In this document: positions 1 to 8,004 of the stretch, one piece after another
Numbering within the stretch: position 1 is the stretch's first letter
Layout of the letters: each line of letters opens with the position of its first letter
DNA from: CAYMGQ01 sp964390055
GTDB lineage: Bacteria; Bacillota; Clostridia; Peptostreptococcales; Natronincolaceae
Reading direction: 5' to 3'
DNA: 29,788 bases
Assembly (NCBI GenBank): GCA_964390055.1
Contig: CAYMGQ010000018.1
Coordinates: 1-29,788 of the forward strand
The notes under the pieces: generated by a model
The model's database searches: none
The model's input: only the letters and a program-made list of their open reading frames with translations
What the model was told of the DNA's origin: nothing
Position numbers and translations under genes: made by a program

Positions 1-38
1 ATATGGGGCTTGGTTCTTTCAAATCTTTCTTTCGCCAT
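1..38 (-). CDS. tuf: Elongation factor Tu, first 12 codons (partial)
   Basis: Only the start is inside the window. The minus strand from 38 reads MAKERFERTKPH, the characteristic N-terminus of bacterial EF-Tu, the GTPase that delivers aminoacyl-tRNA to the ribosomal A site. The G1 motif lies beyond the left edge. A strong AGGAGG at 46-51 sits 7 bases before the ATG. The gene follows sigH, an order known from other Clostridia where tuf precedes rpmG, secE and nusG; those genes are not visible here. It has its own consensus promoter about 140 bases upstream. The identification rests on 12 residues plus gene order, which is good but not absolute evidence. Confidence 0.85.
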   Translation of the reverse strand, partial: MAKERFERTKPH

Positions 39-181
39 TACTTCTCCTCCTCATTTGAAAAATTATAAGCAGTATGTACACTCAGCCTGGTGTTTCTATT
101 GCATCTTATAAGGCTTTTTGCCTATTTAATAATGGCTGCATTTCTCAACTACTGCTTTCATTGTAAAAGTATCCGATAATC

Positions 182-210
182 ATTTTACTACTTGCCACTA
201 TCCTTGTCAA
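182..210 (-). promoter_or_regulatory. Sigma-A promoter of tuf
   Basis: On the minus strand, TTGACA (205-210) and TAAAAT (182-187) are separated by 17 bases. This is a perfect -35 and a five-of-six -10. The start site would lie near 175, giving an untranslated leader of roughly 137 bases before tuf. No terminator separates it from sigH, so sigH read-through could also feed tuf. Confidence 0.75.
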
Positions 211-239
211 TAATGTATTTTTCCTTTCATAAGACATAT

Positions 240-893
240 TTAATATTCGTCCCTAGTCTCCAAATATCTTTCAAGTTTTCTTTTTACTCTTTGCAATGCA
301 TTGTCAATGGATTTAACATGACGGCCTAGGTCTTGGGCTATTTCCTGATAGGATTTTCCCTGTAAATACAACATTAATACCTGAAATTCAAGATCGCTTA
401 ATATCTCCCCAATCTTTATTTCAATTCGTATTAATTCTTCCTTGCAAATTATCAATTCCTCCGGGTCTGTAACTTTGTGACCTGCAATAACATCTAGTAA
501 TGTCCTATCGGAATCCTCATCGTATATTGGCTTGTTTAAAGATATGTAAGAATTTAATGGTATATGTTTTTGCCTAGTGGCTGTCTTAATAGCTGTTATA
601 ATCTGTCTTGTTATGCACAGCTCAGCAAAGGCCTTAAAAGAAGCCCGTCTATCGGACCTGTAGTCCCTAATAGCCTTATATAAGCCTATCATACCTTCTT
701 GTATAATGTCTTCCCTATCAGCACCAATTAGAAAATATGACCTAGCCTTGGCTCGTACAAAATTTTTGTATTTTCTAATCAATTGTTCAACGGCGTCCTT
801 TTCACCATTTCTTGCAGCCTTTACCATTGCTTCATCAATTTGCCTGTTTTTCTCAGCAGCAATTTTTTGTTCCTTAGCTACAACTGTACTCAA
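240..893 (-). CDS. sigH: RNA polymerase sigma-H factor (sporulation/transition phase)
   Basis: This is a sigma-70 family factor of about 217 residues, the usual size for SigH, which directs early sporulation and stationary-phase genes. Region 2 is seen as EDIIQEGMIGLYKAIRDY (core binding and -10 recognition). Region 4.2 is the C-terminal helix-turn-helix SYQEIAQDLGRHVKSIDNAL. I chose the TTG start at 893 because GGAGG at 902-906 lies 8 bases before it. The alternative ATG at 908 adds five codons (MEAIW) but has only a weak AGGG-like site, and the GGAGG would then be inside the gene. It follows yacP, the standard rlmB-yacP-sigH order of Firmicutes, and has its own promoter. The family assignment is secure; the exact start is not. 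Confidence 0.93.
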   Translation of the reverse strand: MSTVVAKEQKIAAEKNRQIDEAMVKAARNGEKDAVEQLIRKYKNFVRAKARSYFLIGADREDIIQEGMIGLYKAIRDYRSDRRASFKAFAELCITRQIITAIKTATRQKHIPLNSYISLNKPIYDEDSDRTLLDVIAGHKVTDPEELIICKEELIRIEIKIGEILSDLEFQVLMLYLQGKSYQEIAQDLGRHVKSIDNALQRVKRKLERYLETRDEY

Positions 894-938
894 CCATATC
901 GCCTCCATGCCCTATTGAAAAGCAAAAATCTTGATATA

Positions 939-968
939 ATTATAACCTACTGTATTATGTTAAGTCAA
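939..968 (-). promoter_or_regulatory. Promoter of sigH
   Basis: TTGACT (963-968) and TATAAT (939-944) on the minus strand are separated by 18 bases. The element sits between the yacP stop codon and sigH, so sigH can be transcribed independently of the long upstream operon. The start site would be near 932. No hairpin terminator is visible after yacP, so read-through also seems possible. Confidence 0.7.
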
Positions 969-973
969 GAATT

Positions 974-1483
974 TCACTTCTTTCTCCTGAACCTTTCAAG
1001 CTTTTCCAAGGTTATAGGATCAATTCGGTCTGATAGGAAGTCCTTATTTGTTTTTAATGCCTCTACTTCCTTGCTAATATTCCTTTTGCAATTATTGTAA
1101 TCAAGAATTAATTCCCTTACTGGTATCCTTGTTCCACCACTTCCCAAAACCATCTGTTGTTCCGTCCAATCATTAGTAACTACTGATGCCCTATCTCTTT
1201 TGGGCAAGTTTACAATAAATTTTTCAATATAGTTATCAGCTGTTTCCTTCTCCTTAGTATACACCACCTTAACACCCTTGATGTTCTTGGTTTTTTCTAA
1301 ACTTCCCTTGACTAGATGGGCATCAAAAACAATAATAGCATAAAGCCCCCTGTAAGTTTGGTACTCCGACATCATATCTATAAGTTGAGCTCTGGCCTCC
1401 CCAAGGTCCTCTATTAGCAAGTCCTTAAGTTGGGGCCAACTATTAATTACATTATATCCATCTATAAGTAAATACTCCTTCAA
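974..1483 (-). CDS. rae1: NYN/PIN-domain ribosome-associated endoribonuclease (YacP/Rae1)
   Basis: This 169-residue protein belongs to the YacP family, known in Bacillus subtilis as Rae1, which cuts certain mRNAs in the ribosomal A site. The NYN/PIN acidic residues are visible: D8 in LIDGYNVIN, D54 in IVFDAH, D83 in ETADNY and D105 in VTNDW. The C-terminal tail is basic (RFRRKK). It starts with TTG at 1483, with a GGGTGA element six bases upstream. It lies 49 bases after rlmB and directly before sigH, the conserved position of this gene in Firmicutes. The function is inferred from family membership and gene order. Confidence 0.9.
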   Translation of the reverse strand: MKEYLLIDGYNVINSWPQLKDLLIEDLGEARAQLIDMMSEYQTYRGLYAIIVFDAHLVKGSLEKTKNIKGVKVVYTKEKETADNYIEKFIVNLPKRDRASVVTNDWTEQQMVLGSGGTRIPVRELILDYNNCKRNISKEVEALKTNKDFLSDRIDPITLEKLERFRRKK

Positions 1484-1532
1484 GGCTAATCACCCATCCT
1501 TCTAGGGAGGCCAATATTACATTCTGCTTATC

Positions 1533-2270
1533 CTATAAGTTTCTCCCTCTGAGAACTTCATACATTAATATAGCTGCCGCAACTGAAACATTTAGTGATT
1601 CAATTTGTCCTAGCATGGGAACCTTTACTAAAAAATCACACTTTTCCTTGACTAGCCTAGAAATTCCCTTGCCTTCATTACCCAGAACCAATCCTATAGG
1701 ACCCAACATATCAGCCTGGTAGTAAGGCCTGTCCCCTTCCATATCTGCACCAGTTATCCATAGGCCTCTCTCCTTTAACCTCTCTATGGTCTGTCTTATA
1801 TTGCCTACCCTTGCCACTGGCACATATTCTATGGCTCCAGCTGATGTTTTTGCCACTGCAGGGGTTAGGCCTACTGACCGTCTTTTGGGGATAATAATTC
1901 CGTGTGCCCCAACAGCATCAGCAGTTCTTAGGATAGACCCTAGATTATGGGGGTCCATAATCTCATCTAGTATTATAAAAAAGGGATCTTCCTGCCTTTG
2001 CTCCGCCAAGGTAAATAAATCCTCCAACCCTTTATATTCATAGGGGGCGACCATGGCGACAACCCCTTGATGTTCTTTGCCCTGGCCTATCTCATCCAAG
2101 GTTGGCCTGTCTACATATTCCAGGCTAATCCTATTTTCTTTAGCCCTCTTAATAATTTCATTTATAGGCCCCCTCTTAGGGCCTTTTAAAATATAAATCC
2201 TATCTATCCCTCTTGATGATTTTAGAGCTTCCAAGACTGGATTTCTACCTCTAATTTTATCCTTTGCCAA
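1533..2270 (-). CDS. rlmB: 23S rRNA (guanosine-2'-O)-methyltransferase RlmB, SpoU family
   Basis: A 245-residue SPOUT-class methyltransferase that uses S-adenosylmethionine to methylate a 2'-hydroxyl of a 23S rRNA guanosine (G2251 in E. coli numbering). The N-terminal substrate-binding domain (about 5-75) starts RGRNPVLEALKS. The three SpoU motifs follow: NLGSILRTADAVG (109-121), LGNEGKGIS (196-204) and IESLNVSVAAAI (223-234), which form the trefoil knot. The start is TTG at 2270, with AGAGGTG seven bases upstream. It lies 18 bases after thyX. Other SpoU proteins (TrmH-like) share the motifs, but the N-terminal domain and gene position favour RlmB. Confidence 0.92.
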   Translation of the reverse strand: MAKDKIRGRNPVLEALKSSRGIDRIYILKGPKRGPINEIIKRAKENRISLEYVDRPTLDEIGQGKEHQGVVAMVAPYEYKGLEDLFTLAEQRQEDPFFIILDEIMDPHNLGSILRTADAVGAHGIIIPKRRSVGLTPAVAKTSAGAIEYVPVARVGNIRQTIERLKERGLWITGADMEGDRPYYQADMLGPIGLVLGNEGKGISRLVKEKCDFLVKVPMLGQIESLNVSVAAAILMYEVLRGRNL

Positions 2271-2288
2271 AATACAACACCTCTTAAA

Positions 2289-3122
2289 CTAAATATTTCG
2301 AAAATATTCCCTGACCTCCTCCGCCTTTCCGCAGGTCATCCTTCCTTCAGGACAATCGCCATATACACATTGGGGTCCCGCATATCTGAAAATATTTGGT
2401 CCAATAGCTTTTACCAACTTAAGCATTTCTATTGCCAGGGAACGTATTTCTTCCTGGGCCCTGTTACAACAACGTTTCCTAAAAAAGTGCAATAAGATCC
2501 TGGCATTCATTGTTACTATGATTTTGGTCTCACAGGCATTTGGCAAAACTGCCCTGGCATTTTCTATGGCCAGCTTCTCCAACCTATTATAATCCTTTTT
2601 ATAATGTTTTCTAAAATCTTCTAGAAGTTCATCATCCCCTAGCTTTTCAATAGTCTCTAGGGATTCTTTAGCCTGCTCCTGGTAAAAAGATCTGATGTCC
2701 TGGGCCAATATCCTTCTAGTTATATTATCATAAGCCCTTTGGATATCCTCCATTGCCCTTATAAAAGTCTCCTTGGCCCCTATATTTTCCTGTATTTTTT
2801 TAGGAATGATATACTCAAAACTTCCTTCCCTTACATACCTTTGACTTTTTTGCGAATAGCTTGCTAGTCTATGCCTAACTAATTGATGGGTTAGGCTCCT
2901 GGAAACCCCCTCTATCCCAAAGGTAAAGACTGCATGTTCTAGGGGAGATTCATGTTGCATTTCGGCCAACATGGAAACAAAGCCTCCAACTTTTTCTTGG
3001 CTTAAGTCCTCCTCCAGTTCTTCAATACCCCCAGGATAATAGCAAAGCCTCCCCCCCTTTGCAACTACAGTATCAGGATTAGGTGTGTGGGCCAGCAGTT
3101 TTAATTTCAATCTTCCTTCCAT
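2289..3122 (-). CDS. thyX: Flavin-dependent thymidylate synthase ThyX
   Basis: ThyX makes dTMP from dUMP using FAD, NADPH and methylenetetrahydrofolate, replacing ThyA. The signature RHRLASYSQKSQRY is at 83-96, fitting the family pattern RHRxxS...SxRY that binds FAD and dUMP. The 277 residues are slightly longer than many bacterial ThyX proteins because of a C-terminal extension with several cysteines (CVYGDCPEGRMTC). A GGGGGG tract precedes the ATG by about nine bases. The first 16 bases overlap the end of the upstream small gene, which points to translational coupling. Its place between mrnC and rlmB is a known clostridial arrangement. Confidence 0.95.
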   Translation of the reverse strand: MEGRLKLKLLAHTPNPDTVVAKGGRLCYYPGGIEELEEDLSQEKVGGFVSMLAEMQHESPLEHAVFTFGIEGVSRSLTHQLVRHRLASYSQKSQRYVREGSFEYIIPKKIQENIGAKETFIRAMEDIQRAYDNITRRILAQDIRSFYQEQAKESLETIEKLGDDELLEDFRKHYKKDYNRLEKLAIENARAVLPNACETKIIVTMNARILLHFFRKRCCNRAQEEIRSLAIEMLKLVKAIGPNIFRYAGPQCVYGDCPEGRMTCGKAEEVREYFRNI

Positions 3123-3490
3123 TCCTGAATTCCCCCCTTAATATATATGTCTTTTACGGGCAAAATGCCCATAAGGTAAGCCCTTACTTTAGCACTATAT
3201 TGCCCCCTTATTTTACTTTTAGACCATTCTTTTGAAGTTTCATCCCTATACATTATATCAGTGGTGCCCCCCTCTTCCTCCTGGACAAGATGAACAAGCC
3301 TATAGGACAATAGCCCCCATTTTTCAAGAAGGCTCTTGTTTTGTATGGGGGCTATGTCTAAAGCGTAAGTAGCGTATTGGCTACTGCTAACATCCAATTG
3401 TCCCACTGGATCAAGGTAGAGGGATTTGCCTATAAGTAATGCTATCAATACAATTGTTACAATTAGCATTGCCTTCTCTCTATTGTTCAT
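3107..3490 (-). CDS. Unknown small membrane-anchored protein between mrnC and thyX
   Basis: I do not recognise this family. The product is 127 residues from the ATG at 3490 (GTGGGG seven bases upstream); an ATG at 3514 would add eight residues but has no good ribosome binding site. Residues 7-25 (AMLIVTIVLIALLIGKSLY) form one hydrophobic segment after a short charged start, so it is a signal anchor or uncleaved signal sequence, with the rest probably outside the cell. The remainder is hydrophilic with no cysteines and no recognisable catalytic motif; it ends in a strand-rich stretch (VKDIYIKGGIQEW). It shares 16 bases with thyX and lies about 50 bases after mrnC, so it is co-transcribed with RNA-processing and dTMP genes. 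Function unknown. Confidence 0.75.
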   Translation of the reverse strand: MNNREKAMLIVTIVLIALLIGKSLYLDPVGQLDVSSSQYATYALDIAPIQNKSLLEKWGLLSYRLVHLVQEEEGGTTDIMYRDETSKEWSKSKIRGQYSAKVRAYLMGILPVKDIYIKGGIQEWKED

Positions 3491-3541
3491 AAATAAACCC
3501 CACTTTATTATCATTAGCTTTAAATATAAAGGGTAAGCTCT

Positions 3542-3985
3542 CTATGCACCCTTTTCCTTATTATTTATAATTTTAACCGACATATCCATTATTTCCATAA
3601 GCCTCTCAAAGCTATTGTTAAAAAACAAATAGCCTAGGAGGGTCTCAAAGCCCGTAGCATGCTTGTAATCTGCAACCTTAACATTCTTGGGGACCCTTGT
3701 AGTTTTCTGGTTCCGTCCTTTTTTTATTATAGACCATTCCTCCTGGGTCAAGCTTTCCTTTAATTGTCCCACAATCTCCGCCTGTGCCTCTGCCTTAACA
3801 TAGGACACAGCCCTATTATGAAAATCCTTTAAGAGTAATTTATTATTTTCTATTAAATACTGCCTAATATAAGTTTCAAAAACAGCATCTCCCATATAGG
3901 CCAAAGTTAACGGGGCAATCATAGTTGCCCCCCTATCATCCTTGTTTCTTATTTGACTTTTTAATCCTTGTAAATAAAATTCCAA
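3542..3985 (-). CDS. mrnC: Mini-ribonuclease III (23S rRNA maturation)
   Basis: MrnC is an RNase III catalytic domain without a double-stranded RNA binding domain; in B. subtilis it trims the ends of 23S rRNA precursor. The RNase III signature is visible as LTLAYMGDAVFETYIR, with the catalytic acidic residues of the GDAVFE helix, and again in GFETLLGYLFF. The conserved basic stretch KKGRNQKTTRVPKN is also present. The start is uncertain. TTG at 3985 has AGGGAG nine bases upstream; TTG at 3991 is only three bases from it; an internal ATG at 3922 has AGGGGGG five bases before it but would leave a short 126-residue protein. It follows cysS after a 139-base gap, the usual Firmicutes order. Confidence 0.92.
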   Translation of the reverse strand: MEFYLQGLKSQIRNKDDRGATMIAPLTLAYMGDAVFETYIRQYLIENNKLLLKDFHNRAVSYVKAEAQAEIVGQLKESLTQEEWSIIKKGRNQKTTRVPKNVKVADYKHATGFETLLGYLFFNNSFERLMEIMDMSVKIINNKEKGA

Positions 3986-4124
3986 TCTCAACGTCTCCCT
4001 AATATTTCATATCTTTATCCTTCTAGCCAGCCTTAATCTTGTCTTAATAAACAACTAAGATAGTTCTTGCATTTGCATTTAATTATATACTAAATCCCAT
4101 TCAAAATCATCCCTCATTTATTCT

Positions 4125-5522
4125 TTAGTTCCTATGCCACTTTACCCCCTGTGGCGTATCCTCTAATGTAATCCCCCTTGCTGCCAACTCATCCCTTATC
4201 TCATCTGCCAATTGGTAATTTTTTTCTTCCCTTGCTCTTTGTCTTTTTCCTATAAGTTCCTCGATTTCATCATCTATTTGTTGGTTTTCCTCTTTTCCAA
4301 GTAAACCAAGCACCTGGGTTAACTCCAACAATAAGTCTAGTGCCTTTTTAATTAATCCCTTGGGGGAAGCCGCAGACAAGTTGCTATTTATATCCCTTAC
4401 TAAATCAAAGATAACAGCTATACCATCAGAACTATTAAAATCATCATCCATTGCCCTTATGAATTCTTCCCTATATTTTGAAAATTCCTCTTTAATCCTT
4501 TCTTCCTCAGGTAGCAATTCCCTTTCTTGACCATTTTCCAGAAGATATAATAAATTATTTTTTGCATTATACAATCTTTGCAGGGCATTATCAGCTGATT
4601 TTAAGGCTTCTCTACTGAAATTAAGGGGGTTCCTATAATGGGCTGACAGGATAAAGAACCTTAAGCTTTCTAGGTCAAATTCTCTTGCAATTTCCCTGGG
4701 AGTAAAGAAATTATCTAGAGATTTGGACATTTTTTTATTATCTATATTCAAATATCCTACATGTATCCAATAGTTAGCGAAGGGTTTGCCTGAATAGGCC
4801 TCGCTTTGAGCTATTTCATTTTCATGATGGGGGAAAATTAAATCTCCACCACCCCCGTGGATGTCAATAGTCTCTCCTAAATATTTTTGTGCCATAGCAG
4901 AACATTCAATATGCCAACCAGGTCGGCCTAAGCCCCAGGGACTTTCCCAACTAGGCTCATCTGGCTTAGCAGCCTTCCACAGTACAAAGTCTAAAGGATT
5001 CTTTTTCCGTTCATTTATTTCAATTCTAGCACCTGCCTGTAATTCCTTTGGACTTTGGTTTTTTAATTTCCCATAAGTTTTAAACTTTCCCACATCAAAA
5101 TATACATCCCCAGCTGTCTCATAGGCAAAGCCCTTATCAATTAACCCCTCGATAAAAGTTATTATTTCTTCTATATTTTCTGTTACCTTAGGGTGGAGGT
5201 CTGCCTTTTTAATACCTAAACTTTCAGCATCCTTAAAATATTCTCTAATATATTTTTCGCTTATTTCTTGGGGTGAAAGATTTTCTTCCTTAGCCCTATT
5301 AATAATTTTATCATCTACATCAGTAAAATTTTGTACAAAGGTTACCTTGTAACCCCTGTATTCAAAGTAGTTTCTCATTGCATCAAAAATCATAAAGGTC
5401 CTTGCATTTCCAATGTGAAAATAATTATATACAGTTGGCCCGCAGGCATACATTTTTATCTGGCCCGGAATAAGGGGAACAAAATCCTCCTTCTTCCTGC
5501 TAAGAGTGTTATACAACTTCAT
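4125..5522 (-). CDS. cysS: Cysteinyl-tRNA synthetase
   Basis: This class I synthetase charges tRNA-Cys with cysteine. With the ATG at 5522 it has 465 residues, the normal CysS length. A zinc-ligand cysteine lies in YACGPTVYNY (C27), followed by the HIGH-type motif HIGN (36-39). The other zinc ligands are in GWHIECSAMA and the GGGGDLIFPHHENE segment. The KMSKS loop is KKMSKSLDNF. AAAGGAG (5531-5537) is 8 bases before ATG 5522 and 5 bases before an adjacent ATG at 5525; either may be used. The start overlaps the end of cysE by about 14 bases, so the two are coupled under the same cysteine T-box. This joins cysteine synthesis to cysteine use. Confidence 0.97.
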   Translation of the reverse strand: MKLYNTLSRKKEDFVPLIPGQIKMYACGPTVYNYFHIGNARTFMIFDAMRNYFEYRGYKVTFVQNFTDVDDKIINRAKEENLSPQEISEKYIREYFKDAESLGIKKADLHPKVTENIEEIITFIEGLIDKGFAYETAGDVYFDVGKFKTYGKLKNQSPKELQAGARIEINERKKNPLDFVLWKAAKPDEPSWESPWGLGRPGWHIECSAMAQKYLGETIDIHGGGGDLIFPHHENEIAQSEAYSGKPFANYWIHVGYLNIDNKKMSKSLDNFFTPREIAREFDLESLRFFILSAHYRNPLNFSREALKSADNALQRLYNAKNNLLYLLENGQERELLPEEERIKEEFSKYREEFIRAMDDDFNSSDGIAVIFDLVRDINSNLSAASPKGLIKKALDLLLELTQVLGLLGKEENQQIDDEIEELIGKRQRAREEKNYQLADEIRDELAARGITLEDTPQGVKWHRN

Positions 5523-6189
5523 CATCGAAACTCCTTTCCATGCTGGCAATTTTTCTCTCTAATTTAATAATACGTTTTTGAAGGCAATTTAATTCATCAA
5601 CTATAGGGTCGGGTAACCTACCATGTTCTAAATCAATCCCATCTTTATGGACCGAAAATAACTTGACATTTTCCTTTACCACTATCCGGCCTGGTACCCC
5701 CACCACTGTACAATTGGCGGGAACCTCCTTCAAGACTACTGACCCTGAACCTATCTTAGAATTATCCCCAACTTTGAAGGGTCCTAAAACCTTGGCTCCA
5801 CAAGAAATCACCACATTATTACCAATAGTTGGGTGGCGTTTGCCCTTATCCTTTCCAGTCCCTCCCAAGGTAGCCCCCTGGTATATGGTGACATTATCCC
5901 CTAGCTCCGCTGTTTCCCCAATGACCACCCCGGCCCCATGGTCTATAAAGATCCCTTTGCCTATCTTGGCACCAGGATGAATTTCTATCCCCGTAAAAAA
6001 CCTGGAAATATTGGATATAAACCTTGGCAGGGTCACCAATCTCCTTTTATATAAAGCATGGGAAATCCTATGAAAGATAATTGCATGAAGACCGGGATAA
6101 CATAATAATACTTCAAGTATATTTTTAGCTGCCGGATCCCTCTCAAAAATTGCCCCTATATCTTCCCTGATAACTTTAAAAAATCCCAT
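5509..6189 (-). CDS. cysE: Serine O-acetyltransferase
   Basis: CysE transfers acetyl from acetyl-CoA to L-serine, making O-acetylserine, the first step of cysteine synthesis. The 226-residue protein has a short helical N-terminus (about 1-65) and then a left-handed beta-helix built of hexapeptide repeats: IEIHPGAKIGKGIFIDHG, VVIGETAELGDNVTIYQG, ATLGGTGKDKGKRHPTIG and onward to about 170. This is the short Firmicutes-type enzyme (EpsC-like), not the longer E. coli form. The C-terminus is a charged, probably coiled tail. GGGAG lies nine bases before the ATG. It is the first gene after a T-box leader with a TGC (Cys) specifier and overlaps cysS. Confidence 0.95.
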   Translation of the reverse strand: MGFFKVIREDIGAIFERDPAAKNILEVLLCYPGLHAIIFHRISHALYKRRLVTLPRFISNISRFFTGIEIHPGAKIGKGIFIDHGAGVVIGETAELGDNVTIYQGATLGGTGKDKGKRHPTIGNNVVISCGAKVLGPFKVGDNSKIGSGSVVLKEVPANCTVVGVPGRIVVKENVKLFSVHKDGIDLEHGRLPDPIVDELNCLQKRIIKLERKIASMERSFDDEVV

Positions 6190-6219
6190 ATTTAATATCT
6201 CCCTTCTCTTTCAAACATT

Positions 6220-6253
6220 AAAAATCCCGCCTCTTATTATCAGAGGCGGGATT
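6220..6253 (-). terminator. T-box attenuator terminator before cysE
   Basis: A 12-bp perfect stem, AATCCCGCCTCT (6242-6253) with AGAGGCGGGATT (6223-6234) and a 7-base loop, is followed by a T run ending at 6220. The alternative antiterminator would use the upstream T-box sequence. Confidence 0.9.
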
Positions 6254-6473
6254 AATCCGCGGTTCCACTCTGGTTAGATGTCAATGACATCTCCCTCTAG
6301 GTTTTTAACGATTCCCCACCGATTTGCCCTACTGGATTCAGGCAATGACTCCCAGATGCATTTCAATCCATCTTACCCTAGAACCACTTGCAGCCCCTTG
6401 ATGGTTCCTCTCTATAAAGGCAGTCTTAGATTTACTTTTTCTGATCCAAGTCTTTATTTTATAAAATTATTTA
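6220..6473 (-). promoter_or_regulatory. T-box riboswitch, cysteine-specific, controlling cysE-cysS
   Basis: On the minus strand the leader holds the conserved T-box AGAGTGGAACCGCGG (6257-6271), which pairs with the free acceptor end of uncharged tRNA, followed by a terminator hairpin. In the Stem I region a specifier loop reads GAAATGCATC with codon TGC at 6358-6360, matching Cys; a purine follows the codon, as is usual. Uncharged tRNA-Cys would stabilise the antiterminator and let cysE-cysS be transcribed. The specifier fits both downstream genes, which supports the reading. Confidence 0.93.
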
Positions 6474-7935
6474 ATACATATTCTACACGATTTAACAGCT
6501 TTTGTCTACCTAAAACTTTAATTATTAATGGTAAATCTGGTCCTTGGGCCTGACCCGTGACTGCTACCCTAATGGGTCTAAATAAATTGGGTCCCCTTAT
6601 TCCCTCTTCTTTTTGAATCTCCTTGAATATGGCCTTAATCGTTTCTACCTCTACATCTTCAGCCTTAGATACTTTGCCATGGAAGACCCTTAACAATTTA
6701 CCAACAAAGTCCTGCTGCAATATAGTATTCGCCTTATCATTTTCAGGTTCTATACTGCTTTTGAAAAAGATGTCTACCTTATCTACCACCTGACTCATAT
6801 GGTCAATGCTATCCTTTACTACAGATATCATTGCCTTTAACCATTCATATCTGTCATCAACTTCCTCTTCCTCTATATATCCGGCCCCTATTAAATAAGG
6901 TATGGCTAAGTCAGTTATCTTTTCAAGGGAGCTTTCCTTGATATAATGGTTGTTCATCCAATTTAATTTATTAACATCAAATACACCACTACTCTTGGAG
7001 ACCCTTTCTAGAGAAAATTCTTTCTCCAATTCCTCCATGGTTAAAATTTCCTTGTTTTCCTCAGGGCTCCAACCAATTAATGCTATATAATTCACTAGGG
7101 CCTCAGGTAAATATCCCTTTTTCATAAAGTCTTCCACTGCAACATCCCCGTGTCTTTTACTCAACTTTTTCTTTTCTGTATTTAAAATATTGGGCAAGTG
7201 GACAAACTTAGGAGCCTCCCAGCCAAAAACTTCATATAGGTAGGCATGCTTTGGTGTCGAGGGAAGCCACTCTTCCCCCCGGATAATATGAGTAATTTTC
7301 ATTAAATGGTCATCAACCACAACAGCAAAGTGATAGGTGGGAAAACCATCGGATTTAATTAAAACCTGGTCATCAATCTCGTCAGTATTTACAACCACCT
7401 TGCCCCTGACAATATCCTCAAACTCTATATCCCTATTTTGGGGTAACTTTAACCTAATAACATAGGCTTCCCCAGCTTCAATCCTTTCCTTGACCTCCTC
7501 ATGAGAAAGGTCCCTGCAATAGCCATCGTATTTTGCAGTCAAGCCCTGGGATCTTTGTTCCTTCCTTAATTCATCCAATCTTTCCCTAGAGCAAAAGCAG
7601 TAGTAGGCATCTCCTTTTGCTAGTAGGGTTTTAATATACTCTTGGTAAATGTCTAGTCTTTCTGATTGGATATAGGGTCCGTATTCACCTATTTCAGTCA
7701 ATTCATTGTCTTGAAAAACAACTCCCTCATCGTGCTTTATCCTAGCCCATTCCATAGACCTTAGCAGGTCCTCAATAGAACCCTCTACCATCCTACTTTG
7801 GTCCGTATCCTCAATCCTTAAAATATACTGCCCCCCTTGCCTCTTGGCCAGCAAGTAATTATACAAGGCTGTCCTTAAACTACCAATATGCACAAAACCT
7901 GTGGGACTTGGTGCAAATCTTACCCTCAAAGCCAT
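6454..7935 (-). CDS. gltX: Glutamyl-tRNA synthetase
   Basis: A class I synthetase of 493 residues that charges tRNA-Glu with glutamate. The N-terminal RFAPSPTGFVHIGSLRTALY carries the HIGH-type motif HIGS (16-19). The zinc-binding segment YYCFCSRERL...DGYC (C113, C115, C140) is present. The KMSKS-type loop is KLSKRHG (257-263). AGGAGG precedes the ATG by nine bases. It follows proS after 69 bases with no terminator or promoter seen, so both probably respond to the upstream proline T-box. In many Firmicutes GltX also misacylates tRNA-Gln for the GatCAB route; that cannot be judged here. The promoter of the next operon lies in its last codons. Confidence 0.96.
   Translation of the reverse strand: MALRVRFAPSPTGFVHIGSLRTALYNYLLAKRQGGQYILRIEDTDQSRMVEGSIEDLLRSMEWARIKHDEGVVFQDNELTEIGEYGPYIQSERLDIYQEYIKTLLAKGDAYYCFCSRERLDELRKEQRSQGLTAKYDGYCRDLSHEEVKERIEAGEAYVIRLKLPQNRDIEFEDIVRGKVVVNTDEIDDQVLIKSDGFPTYHFAVVVDDHLMKITHIIRGEEWLPSTPKHAYLYEVFGWEAPKFVHLPNILNTEKKKLSKRHGDVAVEDFMKKGYLPEALVNYIALIGWSPEENKEILTMEELEKEFSLERVSKSSGVFDVNKLNWMNNHYIKESSLEKITDLAIPYLIGAGYIEEEEVDDRYEWLKAMISVVKDSIDHMSQVVDKVDIFFKSSIEPENDKANTILQQDFVGKLLRVFHGKVSKAEDVEVETIKAIFKEIQKEEGIRGPNLFRPIRVAVTGQAQGPDLPLIIKVLGRQKLLNRVEYVLNNFIK
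6480..6508 (-). promoter_or_regulatory. Promoter of the cysE T-box leader, inside gltX
   Basis: TAGACA (6503-6508) and TAGAAT (6480-6485) on the minus strand are separated by 17 bases; each box matches the sigma-A consensus at five of six positions. Both lie within the last codons of gltX, so the leader RNA would begin at about 6473, before the gltX stop codon. Confidence 0.55.
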
Positions 7936-8004
7936 GTTTAAAATCCTCCTATTTATAATTTATCCTTCCATCCCTATCCAGTAAAATTCCTACTAATTCT
8001 TTGA

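Noticed and set aside
3992..4124. Separate promoter for mrnC in the gap after cysS
   Set aside because: A TATAAT is present near the cysS end, but no -35 at suitable spacing and no terminator, so read-through from cysS is the simpler reading.
6278..6553. 91-codon plus-strand frame across the cysE leader
   Set aside because: It covers the T-box RNA and the end of gltX; the structure of the T-box on the minus strand explains the sequence.
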